Assembly (NCBI GenBank): GCA_030544235.1 | Contig: CM060471.1 | Span: 8,272,848-8,336,847, forward strand | Direction: 5' to 3' | DNA from: Lepturacanthus savala | Taxonomy: Eukaryota > Chordata > Actinopteri > Scombriformes > Trichiuridae | Length of the DNA stretch: 64,000 bases | Shown: positions 1 to 10,976 of the stretch, in pieces | Position numbering within the stretch: the first letter of the stretch is position 1 | Layout of the letters: each line of letters opens with the position of its first letter | Translations under genes and position numbers: made by a program | Notes under the pieces: generated by a model | Seen by the model: only the letters and a program-made list of their open reading frames with translations | Told to the model about the DNA's origin: nothing | Databases searched by the model: none

Positions 1-50
1 GTATCCCTGCCTCTCCTGTAGAGAGTAGACAAAATGGATGACTGACTTAG
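1..50 (+). repeat. Tail of SINE-like repeat (family H), cut by window edge
   Basis: The first 50 bases match the 3' tail of the family H copies near 35.5 and 41.0 kb: a GTATCCCTGCCTCTC block, then a diverged stretch ending in ATGACTGACTT. The head lies outside the window. Confidence 0.6.
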
Positions 51-306
51 TAAAAACTGTACAAATCCTGGTATGAAGCTCAATGTGTAATCATAACGTT
101 TCAGTAAGCCGCACTGTGTTTCCTATTTCATTCATCTGTTCTTCTCTTTGAAAGGTTTAGAATGAACATTGATCCTGTTTGTGACAGAATGGTGGAGGTT
201 TACTAGAGCCGTACTGTGGTCTGCAATATAGTTCCAGAACAAAACTCTGGTTTCAATATTCAATTAGTGAGTCAAATATAAACTGCAGGGAAACATATTG
301 ACATCC

Positions 307-655
307 AGAGCTGCAACGATTAATCGATAAGTTGTCAACTATCACATTAATCACCAGCTATTTTGATAATTGATTGATTGATTTGAGTCATTTTTAAGAA
401 GAAAATGTCCAAATTCTCTGGTTTCAGCTTCACAAAGCTGATTATTTTCTGGTTTCTTCAGTCTTCTATAATAGTAAACTGATGATCTTTGGGTTGTGGA
501 CTGTTGGTCTGGACAGAAAAAAAATGTTTAGGTTGAATCTTCAGATTTTGGAAACATTGACATTTTACACTTCTTATGAACCAAACAACTAATCGATACA
601 TTTTTTTCAATAATTGATAGATTAATTAACTATAAAATGGTTGTTAGTTGCAGTC
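307..655 (+). repeat. MITE-like dispersed repeat (family A), full-length copy
   Basis: This is the most complete of about seven copies in the window. It starts AGAGCTGCAACGATTAATCG and ends near GTTAGTTGCAGTC, so CTGCAAC and GTTGCAG form short terminal inverted repeats. The core CTTCTATAATAGTAAACTGA is shared with copies near 15.1, 30.0 and 31.4 kb. No coding capacity is visible. It looks like a non-autonomous DNA transposon; the superfamily is not assigned. Confidence 0.7.
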
Positions 656-1928
656 AGGTCAGTCTAAGTCTAATAATTAAGCCATGGACTTCCTGTTTGG
701 AAGCTGCAGAAAATCTGCCCTATGAACTTCCAGTCTTTGTATGTCTTTGGGTTTTGGACAATTAGACATTGTTCAAGCTTTTAGGAATTTTGGTTAGTAT
801 TGTAAACATAAGTATCATAAAATAATTGTACTGTAAAATAATATAGTTGCAGTCGTACTGTTTCAGCAGGGACTATTTTCTAAAGCAGCCGGTGGAAGTG
901 GCTCCTCATGGTGTTAGACGTCATCTGGCTGTGAGGAATGTGCAGCTGAGGAAAATAATTCTGTGTGATATTTCCAAAAGGCAAAAACACAACAGGCCAA
1001 ACATGCTCCTGGGGTCAAATATGTGTCTTTTGTTAATTTGATCTCATATCGTGGGAGACTCTACAATCCCACATTATACATGTTTAATGATGTGCACCAA
1101 GTTATTTTAAGACAATGATGTCAAAACTACGACGACAGTGCAGAAACTTCTAAGAAATCCTGGAGGCGTTTAATGAATCGAATACATAAGACCATGCATA
1201 ATATACATGCCGCCTCATTTACAATTGTGGAAGGGAAAGAGTAATGTGATTTACATTTGGGTTGCTTTACTGTACATATACATTACATTACACTACAATG
1301 CACACAGGCTTTTATTCTGCTCGTCAGTCAGGGTGCAGTATGTTGCCAGATCCTGGTGCCATGTGAGGAGCTTTCATTAATGCAGCATGGAGGAGGTTGA
1401 GTAATTGTGCACGGCTTTGGAAACATGCAGCACATTCCTGCCTCCAGCAGCAAGTCTCCAGGCTTCATGTGTTCGCTCTGACCAGCGTGAGCGAGGCTGC
1501 AGATTAAAGACGCCTGTGGTTCATGGCAGCACTGTCGGCAGCTTTTCTCTCTGTGCACACAAAACACGATTATTTCTATTTTGCAGCATTCCGAAATCTC
1601 CAAACAACATGTTGCTTTTGGCGTCAGGAGCTAGAGACAGAATAATACAGGAGCTGATCAGGTATAGAAGGAAATGGATCAGTGGACAGAGAGAAGTCAC
1701 AGATTTAGCTGTATTTATTTTTTTCTTCATTAGTGATACAAACACAACATATAACATAAATAATATAGACAGAAAAATCAACAGTGTTAATGTAAGACTC
1801 AGAGTAATAAAACATTTAGTGAATTCATTTGAATTACTTAATTTTAATAACATATCACTATGAGTGTTACAATTAACTCTTTAAGACAGAACATAGATGC
1901 ATTACTGTCATGCAGTTGGGTAAAGGTA

Positions 1929-1948
1929 GTGTGTGTGTGTGTGTGTGT
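1929..1948. repeat. (GT)n microsatellite
   Basis: About ten uninterrupted GT units. Confidence 0.9.
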
Positions 1949-2165
1949 ACAGTACAGTACAGTTATGTAAAAAAAGTGATTCTTAACATGTGTGTTTGAG
2001 GTTGAAGAAAAAAAAAATATTATTACTTTCTCTGCAAGAACGAGAAACAAACAACAAAACACAAATAAGCATAAATGCATAAAACAGATGCAACATTAAT
2101 ATTGTCATTCATTCATTCAGTTTTGTTGTGTATATGTATATATATAGCATGTTTGCATGTGTTTC

Positions 2166-2168
<3 letters not shown>

Positions 2169-2219
<51 letters not shown>
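2169..2219. repeat. (AT)n microsatellite
   Basis: About 25 AT dinucleotides in a row. It generates the artefactual Tyr-Ile repeat reading frames seen on both strands here. Confidence 0.95.
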
Positions 2220-2221
<2 letters not shown>

Positions 2222-2746
2222 GATATGCTCTCACTCCTTTTCAAACCAAACCAAATCAAACCAAACATTTTATGGATTTCAGTTTTCATTGTTTCATTGT
2301 TGTTTATTAAATTGTGATTATTTTGTGTATTTGATTTATTTGTTTCCTGTGACCTTATTGGTTTACTACGCTCAGCACTGGAAGGAAACAAGTACACATT
2401 TGAAAAAAAAGAAAAAACTGTTTGAATATGTAATATCACCTGTAATCAATTTACTTCATTGTTTAATGAAGACACAAATACACACATGTGGTGGCTGTGT
2501 TTCAGTTTGGTCATTTACCAGATCTACCAGATCAGAACTATGGCGAGATACGTTAAGATCAAAGTTAAATCAAAAATCACTGTAGATTCTACTTTTTTTG
2601 ATTAAATAATGACACACAACGATGCACTGGACAGTTTTGCAATAACATGTTTATTTTTCCGCCCTTTTGGAAAAAAGTGTGTATTATCATTGATTAGTAA
2701 AGTGCAGAGAGATGTGGAGCCGCTGGTGATTCTCTCTTCTGTCCAG

Positions 2747-2874
2747 GATCTGAAGCGGGTTCTGTCGTTCCCGCCGTACCCCGGGGATTATCTGCATCCA
2801 GTGGTGTACGCCTGCACAGCAGTGATGCTGCTCTGCCTACTGGTCTCCATCATGACTTACATAGTCCATCACAG
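2747..2874 (+). CDS. adgra1: adgra1 exon: short N terminus and TM1
   Basis: The acceptor CTCTTCTGTCCAG precedes GAT (Asp) in phase 0, and the donor is CACAG/GTCAGA, leaving two bases of a split Ser codon. It encodes DLKRV to THE first transmembrane helix and the start of loop 1. The open frame runs further upstream, but that part is unlike the family and lies before the acceptor. Confidence 0.9.
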
Positions 2875-5800
2875 GTCAGAAGAATTTAACAGTCACCTAA
2901 CATTCATTCAACCCTTTTCTTAAGCCCAAAGAAGCCAAATCAACTTTCACAATAATATCTTGTTACCTTCTTCTTCTTCTTGACACCTTCTTGTTGAGTG
3001 TGGTTACAACATAGAAGGTAAAGCTGTGTTCATCTACCAAACATTTACTTCTGGTCATTTTTTGCAGTGTGATCCGCATCAGCAGGAATGGTTGGCACAC
3101 ACTCCTCAACTTCCTCTTCCACACTGGGCTGACATTTGGTGTTTTTGCCGGAGGCATCAATCAGATCAACTTACCTTTTGTGTGTCAGATTGTGAGTTGT
3201 TTTTTTTCCTATTCCTCAGCAAAGAGTCGTCATAGCAGTTGAAAATGTGTTTGTTGGGGCGAAGGCATCTTCAGCCTTTATCCAGAAAACAAGTGGGAGA
3301 TGCTGTTTTCTTCTCTTCATCCAACAAAAGTCTCTATAGTGACTCTGTGATACCAATCAATCACAAATACTTCATTGATCCCCACAAGGAAAATGAAGCA
3401 TGTCAATCACTGATGTGTTATAATACAATGTAATACAATGAGGAGTTACAGAGTTTAACCTGTTCCCCCTTCAGCCTGTTTCTCAGTGGTGTAGTTGTGG
3501 TGCAAATCTCGACAACTACAGGGTTTTTCTGTTGAAAGGTTTTGGTTTTAAAACAAAGCAACCAGGAGATTGCTGTGGAAGTGTTAAAACAAATTCAAAC
3601 TGTTGTGTGTTAAAGTAAATTCAGATAGAATAAGCTCCCTCTAAAGAAGAAAAACAACTCTTATTAGTCTTGTAGCTGAGTTTTTTGTTGTCATTTTATT
3701 GTATTAATAATCAATTAAGCATAAAACACCCCCCAAATATTTAAAAGAAAATCATCAATTATCACTATCAATTGTTAACTAATTTTTATCAACAGGCTGT
3801 TTTTTTTTATATCGCCCAGCCCTATGCATAAAATGTCACACAAAGACACAGAGGAATCAACAAAACGTTTCTATCCTACAGAGACAGAAATGAAAGTGCA
3901 TCACCGACAAAGACATTTCTAAAAGATACATTTTTTATTAATTTATGCAAGATAGCAGCATGAAAGGGGATGAATAATAAATGATTAGCATAGTCAGACA
4001 GAGGAGTTCTGAAGCTCAGTGGTTGAATTGGGTGTTTGCAGCCAGAGGAGTACGGAGATAGATCTGCTAAATGCTAACATTAGCAGGTATCTCCCTCCGT
4101 GAAGCCGCCATGTTTCTACAGGAGCACAAACTAAACACTGGCTCTAGAGACAGACTTTCACAGCCACTGTAGTTTCTCGTTCTATATGTTGCAGACTCAG
4201 TTGGCTGCAGTTTGCAACCTCACCATGAGATGACGCCAGACAAATACAAACTGTACCTTTAACCTCACATTGTGAAAGTTCATTTAGCAGCCTTGTGCTA
4301 AATCTGCACCCCCCCAAACTTCCCTCTGTTTTTATCTCTACAGGTCGGGATTGTGCTCCACTACGCCTCTTTGTCGACGATGCTGTGGTTGATGTTCACT
4401 GCTAGAAACATCTGTACAGATGTGTCCAAAGATCCACTCCGCTCCCACGACAGGAACGGGCCAGCCAAGACCCGAACCAAACCAACCATCCTCAGGTGAG
4501 TTCAGCAGCCTGCAAGATTCCAGCTTCAATCTTGGTGCTTCACTGGATTCTGTTGAAAAGTAGCATCCTGATTCCAAAAACATCATCAGTTTAATATCAG
4601 ACAGCTTGAAGAATGCTAAACTGTGTTGCGTAAAAACGATTATAGTGTCAATGACACCTCTTGGATGTCTTTCTCTGTTTTGCAAGATTCTCAGCTGAAT
4701 TTGAGCAGTTTGTGTTGTGTTGAGCCAACTGGCTCTAATTCAGTTCACACTTCAGTGCCCTCGAAGATTCACAGAAAGTCATTAACAATACTCGGCTCCA
4801 GGATCCTCGGCCATGAAAGCAAACTGACTAATCTCAGTCTGACAGTCAAATCACTGGCAAGAATTTGAGATTAAACACAATTTATAACCAAGTTACTTCA
4901 TCACGTAACACAACATTTTCATCATTTATTGATTGTATTGATACCTCTCATCCTGTGTTACTCGGATCTTCATTACAAAGAGGTTATAACATTTCTATGC
5001 ACTTATGTTATATTTGCTTTTGTCATAATATATTGTGGTAACCCATAAATTTATGATGTTTAAAAAAGAAAGCCAAGTGGAGATAATATCTCTCGGAAAC
5101 TTTCCATAGTGCAATGCCTGTTCTCATTACACTGTGCAAATGGATAAACTGCTGCTTGATGAGCAGCATATAACACAGCATATAACTACAAATTAGAGTT
5201 TGTTTTACTTTGATAAGAGAATTTTATTCAGATGAGCTTTTTTCTGTCTCTATATCTTTGTAAGTTGTTACCCTGTGAAATCCCTTCACCAGCATCTACA
5301 CTTAATAATTTCCACTTTTTTTGCAGGGTTTATCTTGTAAGTGATGGAATCCCTCTCATAATTGTTGGAGTCACAGCAGCATTTGGTTTGGAGAACTATG
5401 GGAGCAGAGATGATGCACTGTAGTAAGTATTTGTTACTCTGTGTAGGGTTGCAAAGCTGCTGCTCAGCTACTACTACATGGTTAATGGTATTTTTTGGTT
5501 TCCCTCATCAAACTCAGTAAATACTCAAGACTACTTTCTTCAGTAAGCCACTGGGTGGAGTGACACAGCATGCGACCTCAGGCAGTGCTGGCGATGCTGT
5601 AGTTGTAGCAGCATCAGGCATGCACTTTTGAGATCACTCCCCCAGCAAGTCCAAAAGTCCAAAGTTTCTGGAAATATACCGGAAATGTTCCACCCCTTTG
5701 CAACCCTTTTTCTGAGCAATTTCAGTTTCAATTTCAGTCGTTAGCTGTGTCCACGGGTCAGGAGCCATGATCTTTAAAAGCTGCAGTCTATCGAGGAGGG

Positions 5801-7685
5801 TCTGTCAACTCAAGCCAAAGATTTCCTATTTTTCATACTAGTACGTCACAAAGTGCCATACAGATCCATCCAAATAGTTATTTTCAGAAACTGGCCACAT
5901 ATTGGGAATCTAAATGGTCACTTTCTTGCCTGAAAACATTAAACTTTATTATATCACACAAAAATAATCTTACATAAAAAAATCACAACAGATTTTGGTC
6001 TGGTTCAAAAAAGAGAGAACCTGTTGGACAGTTAAAACTCTGCATAAATATTAAAGGAGGGTGAGGGGATAGCTCATGAATCAAGTTCTATTTGAAAAAT
6101 TGACTTGTCTTTGGATGAAACAAGCTCCACCCACAAGCTCCTTGAATGTTAAGAAGCTAAAACAAATGCTTTTGTCTTTTTCAGCTGCTGGATGGCATGG
6201 GAACCAAGCTTGGGAGGTTTCTATGCCCCCGTTTGTCTTCTGGTGTTGGTCATATCTGTGTACTTCCTGTGCACCTACATCCAGCTCAAACGCCACCCGG
6301 AGAGGAAGTACGAGCTACGGCTGCTGAGCGAGGAGCAGCAGCAGTTATCGTCCAGCACGTCGAACCATCAGTGCCACGCCGACACCAGGGGAGGACCTGG
6401 GGCTGCCGGGGACTGTCCGTCATTCGCCGCAGGTGTTTCCGTGCTGGCCAATGAGCACTCGTTTAAATCTCAGCTCCGGGCCACAGCCTTCACACTGTTT
6501 CTGTTCTTGGCGACCTGGGCGTTAGGAGCGCTGGCCGTTTCCCTCGGACATTTCCTGGACATGATTTTCAGCTGCCTGTATGGGGCGTTTTGTGTCACAC
6601 TGGGACTGTTCCTGCTCATCCAGCACTGTGCCAAACGTGACGACGTGTGGCACCGCTGGTGGGCTTGTTGCCCGTCCAAGTCCAAGACGGAGGACGGGAA
6701 CGGGAACGTGGAGTGCTCAAGGCCAGAGCTGCACCAGCCCCACTGTCACCTGAACTCACCGTGCTCAGGCAAGCAACCACTGCTCCCTCCTCACATGCCT
6801 CACACTTCCTACCACAAGACAGCGCTGCCTCAGAGCCTCACGCCCAATCACACAGGCCCGTGCTGTGTGGCGGTGATGAGTCCTGTCGCCGCCACACCCG
6901 TCTCCCCGCTCACTGAGCCGCCACTTTCGCTGCGTCCACAGTCGCTTCCCGACGAGCTCCCTCGCCCTGCCCTGCCGTTACAGAGCTGCCTTACGGACAG
7001 AACCAAGTCACGCTCCTTCAGCCGCCCTCGACCATGCCTACAGGATTTCCGTGCCCACATGGCGTCCACCAGCATGGACGGAAGCGTTCACAGCTCCCAC
7101 CTTGACAGCCCACATACCGCACACCCCCTCGAAGGCTCCCCGTTGGTTTCCGGCTGCCCGCACCCGGACCTCCAGCTGCCCTGCCCCAGCCCCCACCCGG
7201 AGAAGCAGCTGGCGTCCTGCCACACTCTGCAGCGCCAGACCTCCTGCCACAGCATCCAGGACTCCATGACCTCCTGCCACAGCCACCCGCACAACATGCA
7301 CGACAGCATCACCTCCTGCAACAGCCTCCTCCTGCCGGCTCACGGGGTCCACACCTGCCAGTGGCACCTGTACAGCTCCGCCGATCACTCCTCCACAACC
7401 AGCTTTGCAGAGAAAGCCGACTCCTTCCTCTCACAGTATCAGCAGGACCCAGACACATACAGCTGCACGTCAAACATGTCAAAGACGACGGATAAAGAGA
7501 AGGAGAGCTTCGGCGAAATGGAGCGGAAAGTTTTCCCCAGAAATACTCTGCCTCGGCGGCACAGTGGCATCGGCCGACGAGGCACCATCGGACGGAACAG
7601 GAGCCTGCAGGAAGATGGCCTGTTTGGGTCGGATGCTACAGGAAACATACGGACTGGACCCTGGAGGAATGAAACCACTGTGTAG
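2747..7685 (+). CDS. adgra1: Adhesion G protein-coupled receptor A1 (GPR123), five 3' coding exons
   Basis: Orphan adhesion-class GPCR of the plasma membrane, mainly neuronal in mammals. Coding exons are 2747-2874, 3068-3191, 4344-4495, 5327-5422 and 6185-7685. All junctions are GT-AG and the phases chain, giving 666 residues plus a Met from an unseen upstream exon. Human ADGRA1 is about 560 aa. The protein opens DLKRVLSFPPYPGDYLHPVV, almost at TM1, so like mammalian ADGRA1 it lacks the GAIN and leucine-rich ectodomain of ADGRA2/3. TM1 is in the first exon, TM2 and the start of TM3 in the second, the rest of TM3 in the third, TM4 in the fourth and TM5-TM7 in the last. Hallmarks include HPVVYACTAVMLLCLL, LSTMLW and FSCLYGAFCVTLGLF. 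The C terminus GNIRTGPWRNETTV is the family's class I PDZ ligand. The cytoplasmic tail (about 340 aa) is rich in His, Pro, Ser and Cys. The ADGRA1 identity is secure; which fish paralogue it is cannot be told. Confidence 0.93.
3068..3191 (+). CDS. adgra1: adgra1 exon: TM2 and start of TM3
   Basis: Bounded by TTTTTGCAG and ATT/GTGAGT; enters phase 2 and leaves phase 0. It encodes RISRNGWHTLLNF, then FAGGINQIN and FVCQI, matching ADGRA loop 1, TM2 and the Cys-containing top of TM3. Confidence 0.9.
4087..4262 (-). repeat. Dispersed repeat (family B), minus orientation
   Basis: Contains CTCCCTCCGTGAAGCCGCCA, CATGTTTCTACA and a terminal TACCTTTAA. This is the reverse complement of the copies at 10.98 and 60.43 kb, which begin TTAAAGGT(G/A)CAGTG. 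It is intronic in adgra1. Confidence 0.6.
4344..4495 (+). CDS. adgra1: adgra1 exon: rest of TM3 and second intracellular loop
   Basis: Acceptor TTTATCTCTACAG, donor CTCAG/GTGAG; phase 0 to phase 2. It encodes VGIVLHYASLSTMLW, FTARNI and a basic loop (KTRTKPTILR) leading to TM4. Confidence 0.9.
5327..5422 (+). CDS. adgra1: adgra1 exon: TM4
   Basis: Acceptor CACTTTTTTTGCAG, donor CTGTA/GTAAGT. It encodes VYLVSDGIPLIIVGVTAAF and NYGSRDDALY. The last Tyr codon is split, and the next exon completes the YCWMAWEPS motif of extracellular loop 2. Confidence 0.9.
5459..5525. repeat. Fragment of fold-back MITE (family C)
   Basis: GCTCAGCTACTACTACATGG and the following TTTTTTGGTTTCCCTCATCAAACTCAG match the 5' arm of the complete copy at 45.25 kb. 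It lies in the last adgra1 intron. Confidence 0.5.
6185..7685 (+). CDS. adgra1: adgra1 terminal exon: TM5-TM7, cytoplasmic tail, PDZ ligand
   Basis: Acceptor TTTGTCTTTTTCAG, then C-TGC-TGG completing YCW, then MAWEPSLGGFYAPV (TM5). EHSFKSQLRATAFTLFLF marks TM6 and FSCLYGAFCVTLG marks TM7, followed by HCAKRDDVWHRWWACCPSK. About 340 residues of low-complexity cytoplasmic tail follow, including several Ser-Cys-His motifs around 7,210-7,320, and then the terminal ETTV. Coding here is GC-rich compared with its introns. Confidence 0.93.
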
Positions 7686-7911
7686 CAGAGAACTTCCAAC
7701 CCTGTGATGAAATTACTCTGCAGTGTTTGAGTCTCAAACCACAGGTTGAGTTTTCAGTGAGGATCTTTAGGAATCCTTTAGGACAAAGTTAGCTTAACTT
7801 TTACAGTGACACAAAAAATTTTATAAAGAATTTTTAAACATCAGAAATTGTAATTAATATGGAAATGATTTTCTTTTTCATGCAGATTAAAGTTGCAATC
7901 AGTGACTCCGT

Positions 7912-8035
7912 AGATTAGCACCGTCACAGTAGGAAGGTCCTGATTTTGAACCAGTTCCATTTGGGACCTTTTTGTGTGAAGTTTGTATGTTTGCATCGGT
8001 TTCTCTAGATTCCTCCTACATTCCAAAGATATGAG
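7912..8035 (+). repeat. Old, diverged SINE-like repeat (family H)
   Basis: GGAAGGTCCTGATTTTGAACC, TGGGACCTTTTTGTGTG and CATTCCAAAGATATGA align with the middle of younger family H copies but carry many substitutions. It lies just downstream of adgra1. Confidence 0.5.
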
Positions 8036-8254
8036 TGAGTTCTCCTTCCTAGAGGTCTTTATTGATAAAATTACAATAGTGACAGACCTGACAGACATTG
8101 GAAATTGTACCAAGATCAATGTAGATTAACTTATTATACACAGAACTGAGTTCTGAGTTACAGAACTGAGTGGAATGGTGTTTTACTACCTCTATTATCA
8201 TTTACCAACACTGTGATAAATCAGTATACATTTTGGATCCATCTTAAAATAGAC

Positions 8255-8431
8255 CTGTGGTATATTTCAATAACGAGGCAGCTTCACTAGCAGGTTGGAG
8301 GATGAAGTACAACATCAACACATGAGAATTGCAGACACCTTACTGAGCATTCACAACACAACTCCAAAGTACAGAAAGTCTATTAGGCAGGTCAGTAACG
8401 ATCGAATAGTGCTTTACTGCAGTATATTACA
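8255..8431 (-). repeat. LTR, downstream (3') copy for the minus-strand element
   Basis: Direct repeat partner of 9352-9539. Shared blocks include TGTGGTATATTTCA, CTTCACTAGCAG, ATCAACACATGA and AGTCTATT. Divergence between the two copies looks moderate, so the insertion is not recent. Confidence 0.7.
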
Positions 8432-8889
8432 TTTCCTCCCCCTTTAGCTTAAAACTAACTCAAAACACCCTAAAATCAATGTTTACCACCATAGTGCATT
8501 AACAATCACTTCACCTGTCAATGACAAAAAATAGACACGTTCACATTAATCTACTGAATGCTCTTAAGGTGTTACTCAATTATGAATCTTTAGTAAACTA
8601 AAACTTAGTAATCGGTTTCAGATGCCATAAGCTCCGATCTTGAATAACCCTCTGCCGTATTGGCCAATTCAGCTGACTCTTCCTCAGGTTTCTGGAGAGA
8701 AATGAGACTTTAACTGATCTCCATGACGATGGTACAGTTGGTTAGTATCTTCACCTAGCACCTTGTATGAGACAGAGCCAGTCTGCTGTTTTACTTCTCC
8801 TGGAATCAAAGTGTCTCTCTGCAGCTTTGTTATTATTCTCTTCCTGCTCTCGATACTGCTTCCTCCTGACTGATTCTGTGATGCTTGGT

Positions 8890-9105
8890 TTCAGGAAGTC
8901 CAATCTGGTTTGGACGTCTTTAAAAGCAAGTCAGTTGGTGACTCACCAGTCGTGCTGTTGGGAGTTGCGATATCATAGTAGGAAGTGTGAGATTTTATCA
9001 TCAATGCTCAGGTCATCCTTTGTTAGCTTTTTCATGCCTGTTTTGAAGATTGCAACCTACCTCTCAGTCAGGCCGTTGGTAGCTGGGTGTCCACCACTGG
9101 GTACC
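8890..9105 (-). pseudogene. Integrase C-terminal relic (Ty3/Gypsy)
   Basis: Read on the minus strand, a HPATNGLTER-like segment is followed by a lysine-rich stretch and a decayed continuation. That motif is typical of the end of the Gypsy integrase core. Several stops interrupt it. Confidence 0.65.
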
Positions 9106-9119
9106 TGCTGCTGCCATAG

Positions 9120-9330
9120 TTGAGTCACTTATACTCTTCAAACCGTGTCAGCAGAGATCTGTGGTCTGTAATCAGAATAAAGTGTTACCCCCATAGATAT
9201 TGGTGGAACTTTGTTACACCAAACACCAAGTTCAAAGCTTCTTTATCAATCTGTCTACCACGTAAGCAAACCATGGTTCATCTTCGGGCTTTAACTTGGC
9301 TGATCCTGCAAAGGCCCTTTTTCCTGGTCC
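9120..9330 (-). pseudogene. RNase H relic (Ty3/Gypsy)
   Basis: On the minus strand the segment reads QIDKEAL, then VFGVTKFHQYL, then ITDHRSLL, the RNase H signature of Gypsy pol, with an in-frame stop between the last two. It sits directly against the 5' LTR, showing that everything upstream in the element was lost. Confidence 0.7.
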
Positions 9331-9351
9331 AGTTTGTCTCATCGCCAATAA

Positions 9352-9539
9352 TGTGGTATATTTCAGTAACAAGGCAGCTGCACATGTATTAAAGCTTCAC
9401 TAGCAGCTTGGGGGAGTACAGCGTCAACACATGAAAATCACAGACACCTTATGAGCATGCACAGCACAACTCAAAAGTACAGCAAGTCTATTTGGCCGAT
9501 CAGTAACAATTGATTACTGCATTACTGCAATATATCACA
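9352..9539 (-). repeat. LTR, upstream (5') copy for the minus-strand element
   Basis: Starts TGTGGTATAT and ends TATATCACA on the plus strand, giving TG...CA ends in either orientation. It carries a small insertion (ACATGTATTAAAG) relative to its partner. Confidence 0.7.
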
Positions 9540-9589
9540 GGACCTGAAGGATAAAAAGGATCTGAGGATAATCAGACCCATTATGATTC

Positions 9590-9805
9590 AGGAGTGGACC
9601 CATGTTCCCGGGTCCTGTGTTCCCTGCTTTGTTCTGGGACCAGGGAGTTTTTTTTAGAAGAAGGGTTCTATGTTCCTTTTCATGTTCCCCTCTAATCCCC
9701 AACTCCTAACCCCTAGTGTTAATCCTAACTCATCTTGACCCTGAACCCTAACCCGTAACACCTACTTCTAATCCCTAACCCCTAATCCTAACCCTTGACA
9801 ATATC
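9590..9805. repeat. Repeat with CCCTAA-like degenerate tract
   Basis: A block of GGGTCCTG/TGTTCC motifs, also seen around 61.2 kb, leads into roughly 100 bp of degenerate CCTAACCC-like units. It could be an interstitial telomere-like tract or, more likely, the low-complexity part of a dispersed repeat. Confidence 0.45.
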
Positions 9806-10976
9806 AAATTACTGGATTAAGCCATAGGATAAATAATTTGAATACTCAGATCACTAAAATAATCAATAGCCGCAACCCTAGTTAAAATGATTCTAATGTA
9901 ATAGTGGCAAAGTCTGGTTCGTAGTCTGAAGCTGCTGCCACCTAACGTGACACACCTTAATGACACTGATGGACTTCATCGCTGTAATTTGTTTCAGACA
10001 CTGTAGGAGTTTATAAAAGTCTGTCAGACAGTGTGCATGTTGAAAAATGAACGAAGCCACGTTGAAAAGTGACATAGAGGAAGTTAATTGACAGTTATAA
10101 ACCGAGCTGATCTATGAAGACTCAATTCCTGTCTTTGCCTCAGAGCTTGAATTCAGCAAATTCTCTTTTGGTATATAACAGATTTTAAAATCAAATTTCA
10201 AGCTTCCAAGAAGAAAAACCTGCAAACATTCCCAAATATTATATGCAAATACTCACTGATTGCACCTTTAAATACTTGGACTGGTCTGTTTTAAAATGAT
10301 CTATATTTGTTTGTTATGATGTTTCTAGTGACATTGCTGAACAAGCAATATGATGGTGGGTTACACATGTGATAACACTTGTGAGCATGTGTGTTTTTAA
10401 TGTGTGCATGATTAGATACATACAGATGTGGTGTGTTTGTGCTATATGTATTTATTATTACAAATCCACCCTTGGAGAATTTTAAATTTATGAATATCTT
10501 GATAAAGACGGATTTATGAAGACTAAAGATTTTTCTAAAAGAGACACTTTATGTATGCTGCAAAATAGAGTCAAACAGACTCTTCTTTTGACAAGTTTTG
10601 CACTGATATGTTCGATAGTGACCCTCACGTGATGAGATTATTCCCCCAAAAAAGAAAGTGCAATGTGCTATAAAGTCTTTGTATAGTGCCAGATTAACTG
10701 ATGAAAAACTACATAAAATTCACTCTCAGTGAGTTTTGCCAGATCACAGAGTTTGTAGCCTCATACAAACTTGAACTCAGGTTTTAGAAGGTTTTCCTGA
10801 AACATCTGTGTTTCACAAAGCAGGAAATTAAACCGTCAGCTCAGCCTCTGTTTTGTAATCACTGTACTACGCTAAGCTAATTATTGATCTGTTCATCAAA
10901 AATAAAGGGAACTCGCCTGTTTCCCAGGCGAATTTCAAGTGTTGAAATATTCCTTTAAAGTCATGACTGAACAGTA

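Larger units (their letters stand above)
656..2746. other. Region upstream of first recognised adgra1 exon
   Basis: I see no supported coding exon here. The first recognised adgra1 exon has a phase-0 acceptor, so an upstream exon ending in the start codon is expected, but no convincing ATG followed by a GT donor stood out. The stretch holds two microsatellites and otherwise unremarkable AT-rich sequence. It could be intron, 5' flank or both. Confidence 0.4.
8250..9544 (-). mobile_element. Miniature Ty3/Gypsy-like LTR element, heavily deleted
   Basis: Two direct repeats of about 180 bp (8255-8431 and 9352-9539) both start TGTGG and end CA, as LTRs do. They are flanked by AGACC (8250-8254) and GGACC (9540-9544), a likely 5-bp target duplication with one change. 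Between them, on the minus strand and in correct pol order, lie an RNase H-like relic and then an integrase-like relic, both with stops. The whole element is only about 1.3 kb, so gag, protease, most of reverse transcriptase and the integrase core are gone. It is inactive. Confidence 0.75.

Noticed and set aside
2113..2585. Open frames with Tyr-Ile repeats on both strands
   Set aside because: They are translations of the (AT)n microsatellite at 2,169-2,219.
8767..9392. Plus-strand open frames of 118 and 90 codons
   Set aside because: They lie antisense to the RNase H and integrase relics of the Gypsy-like element.
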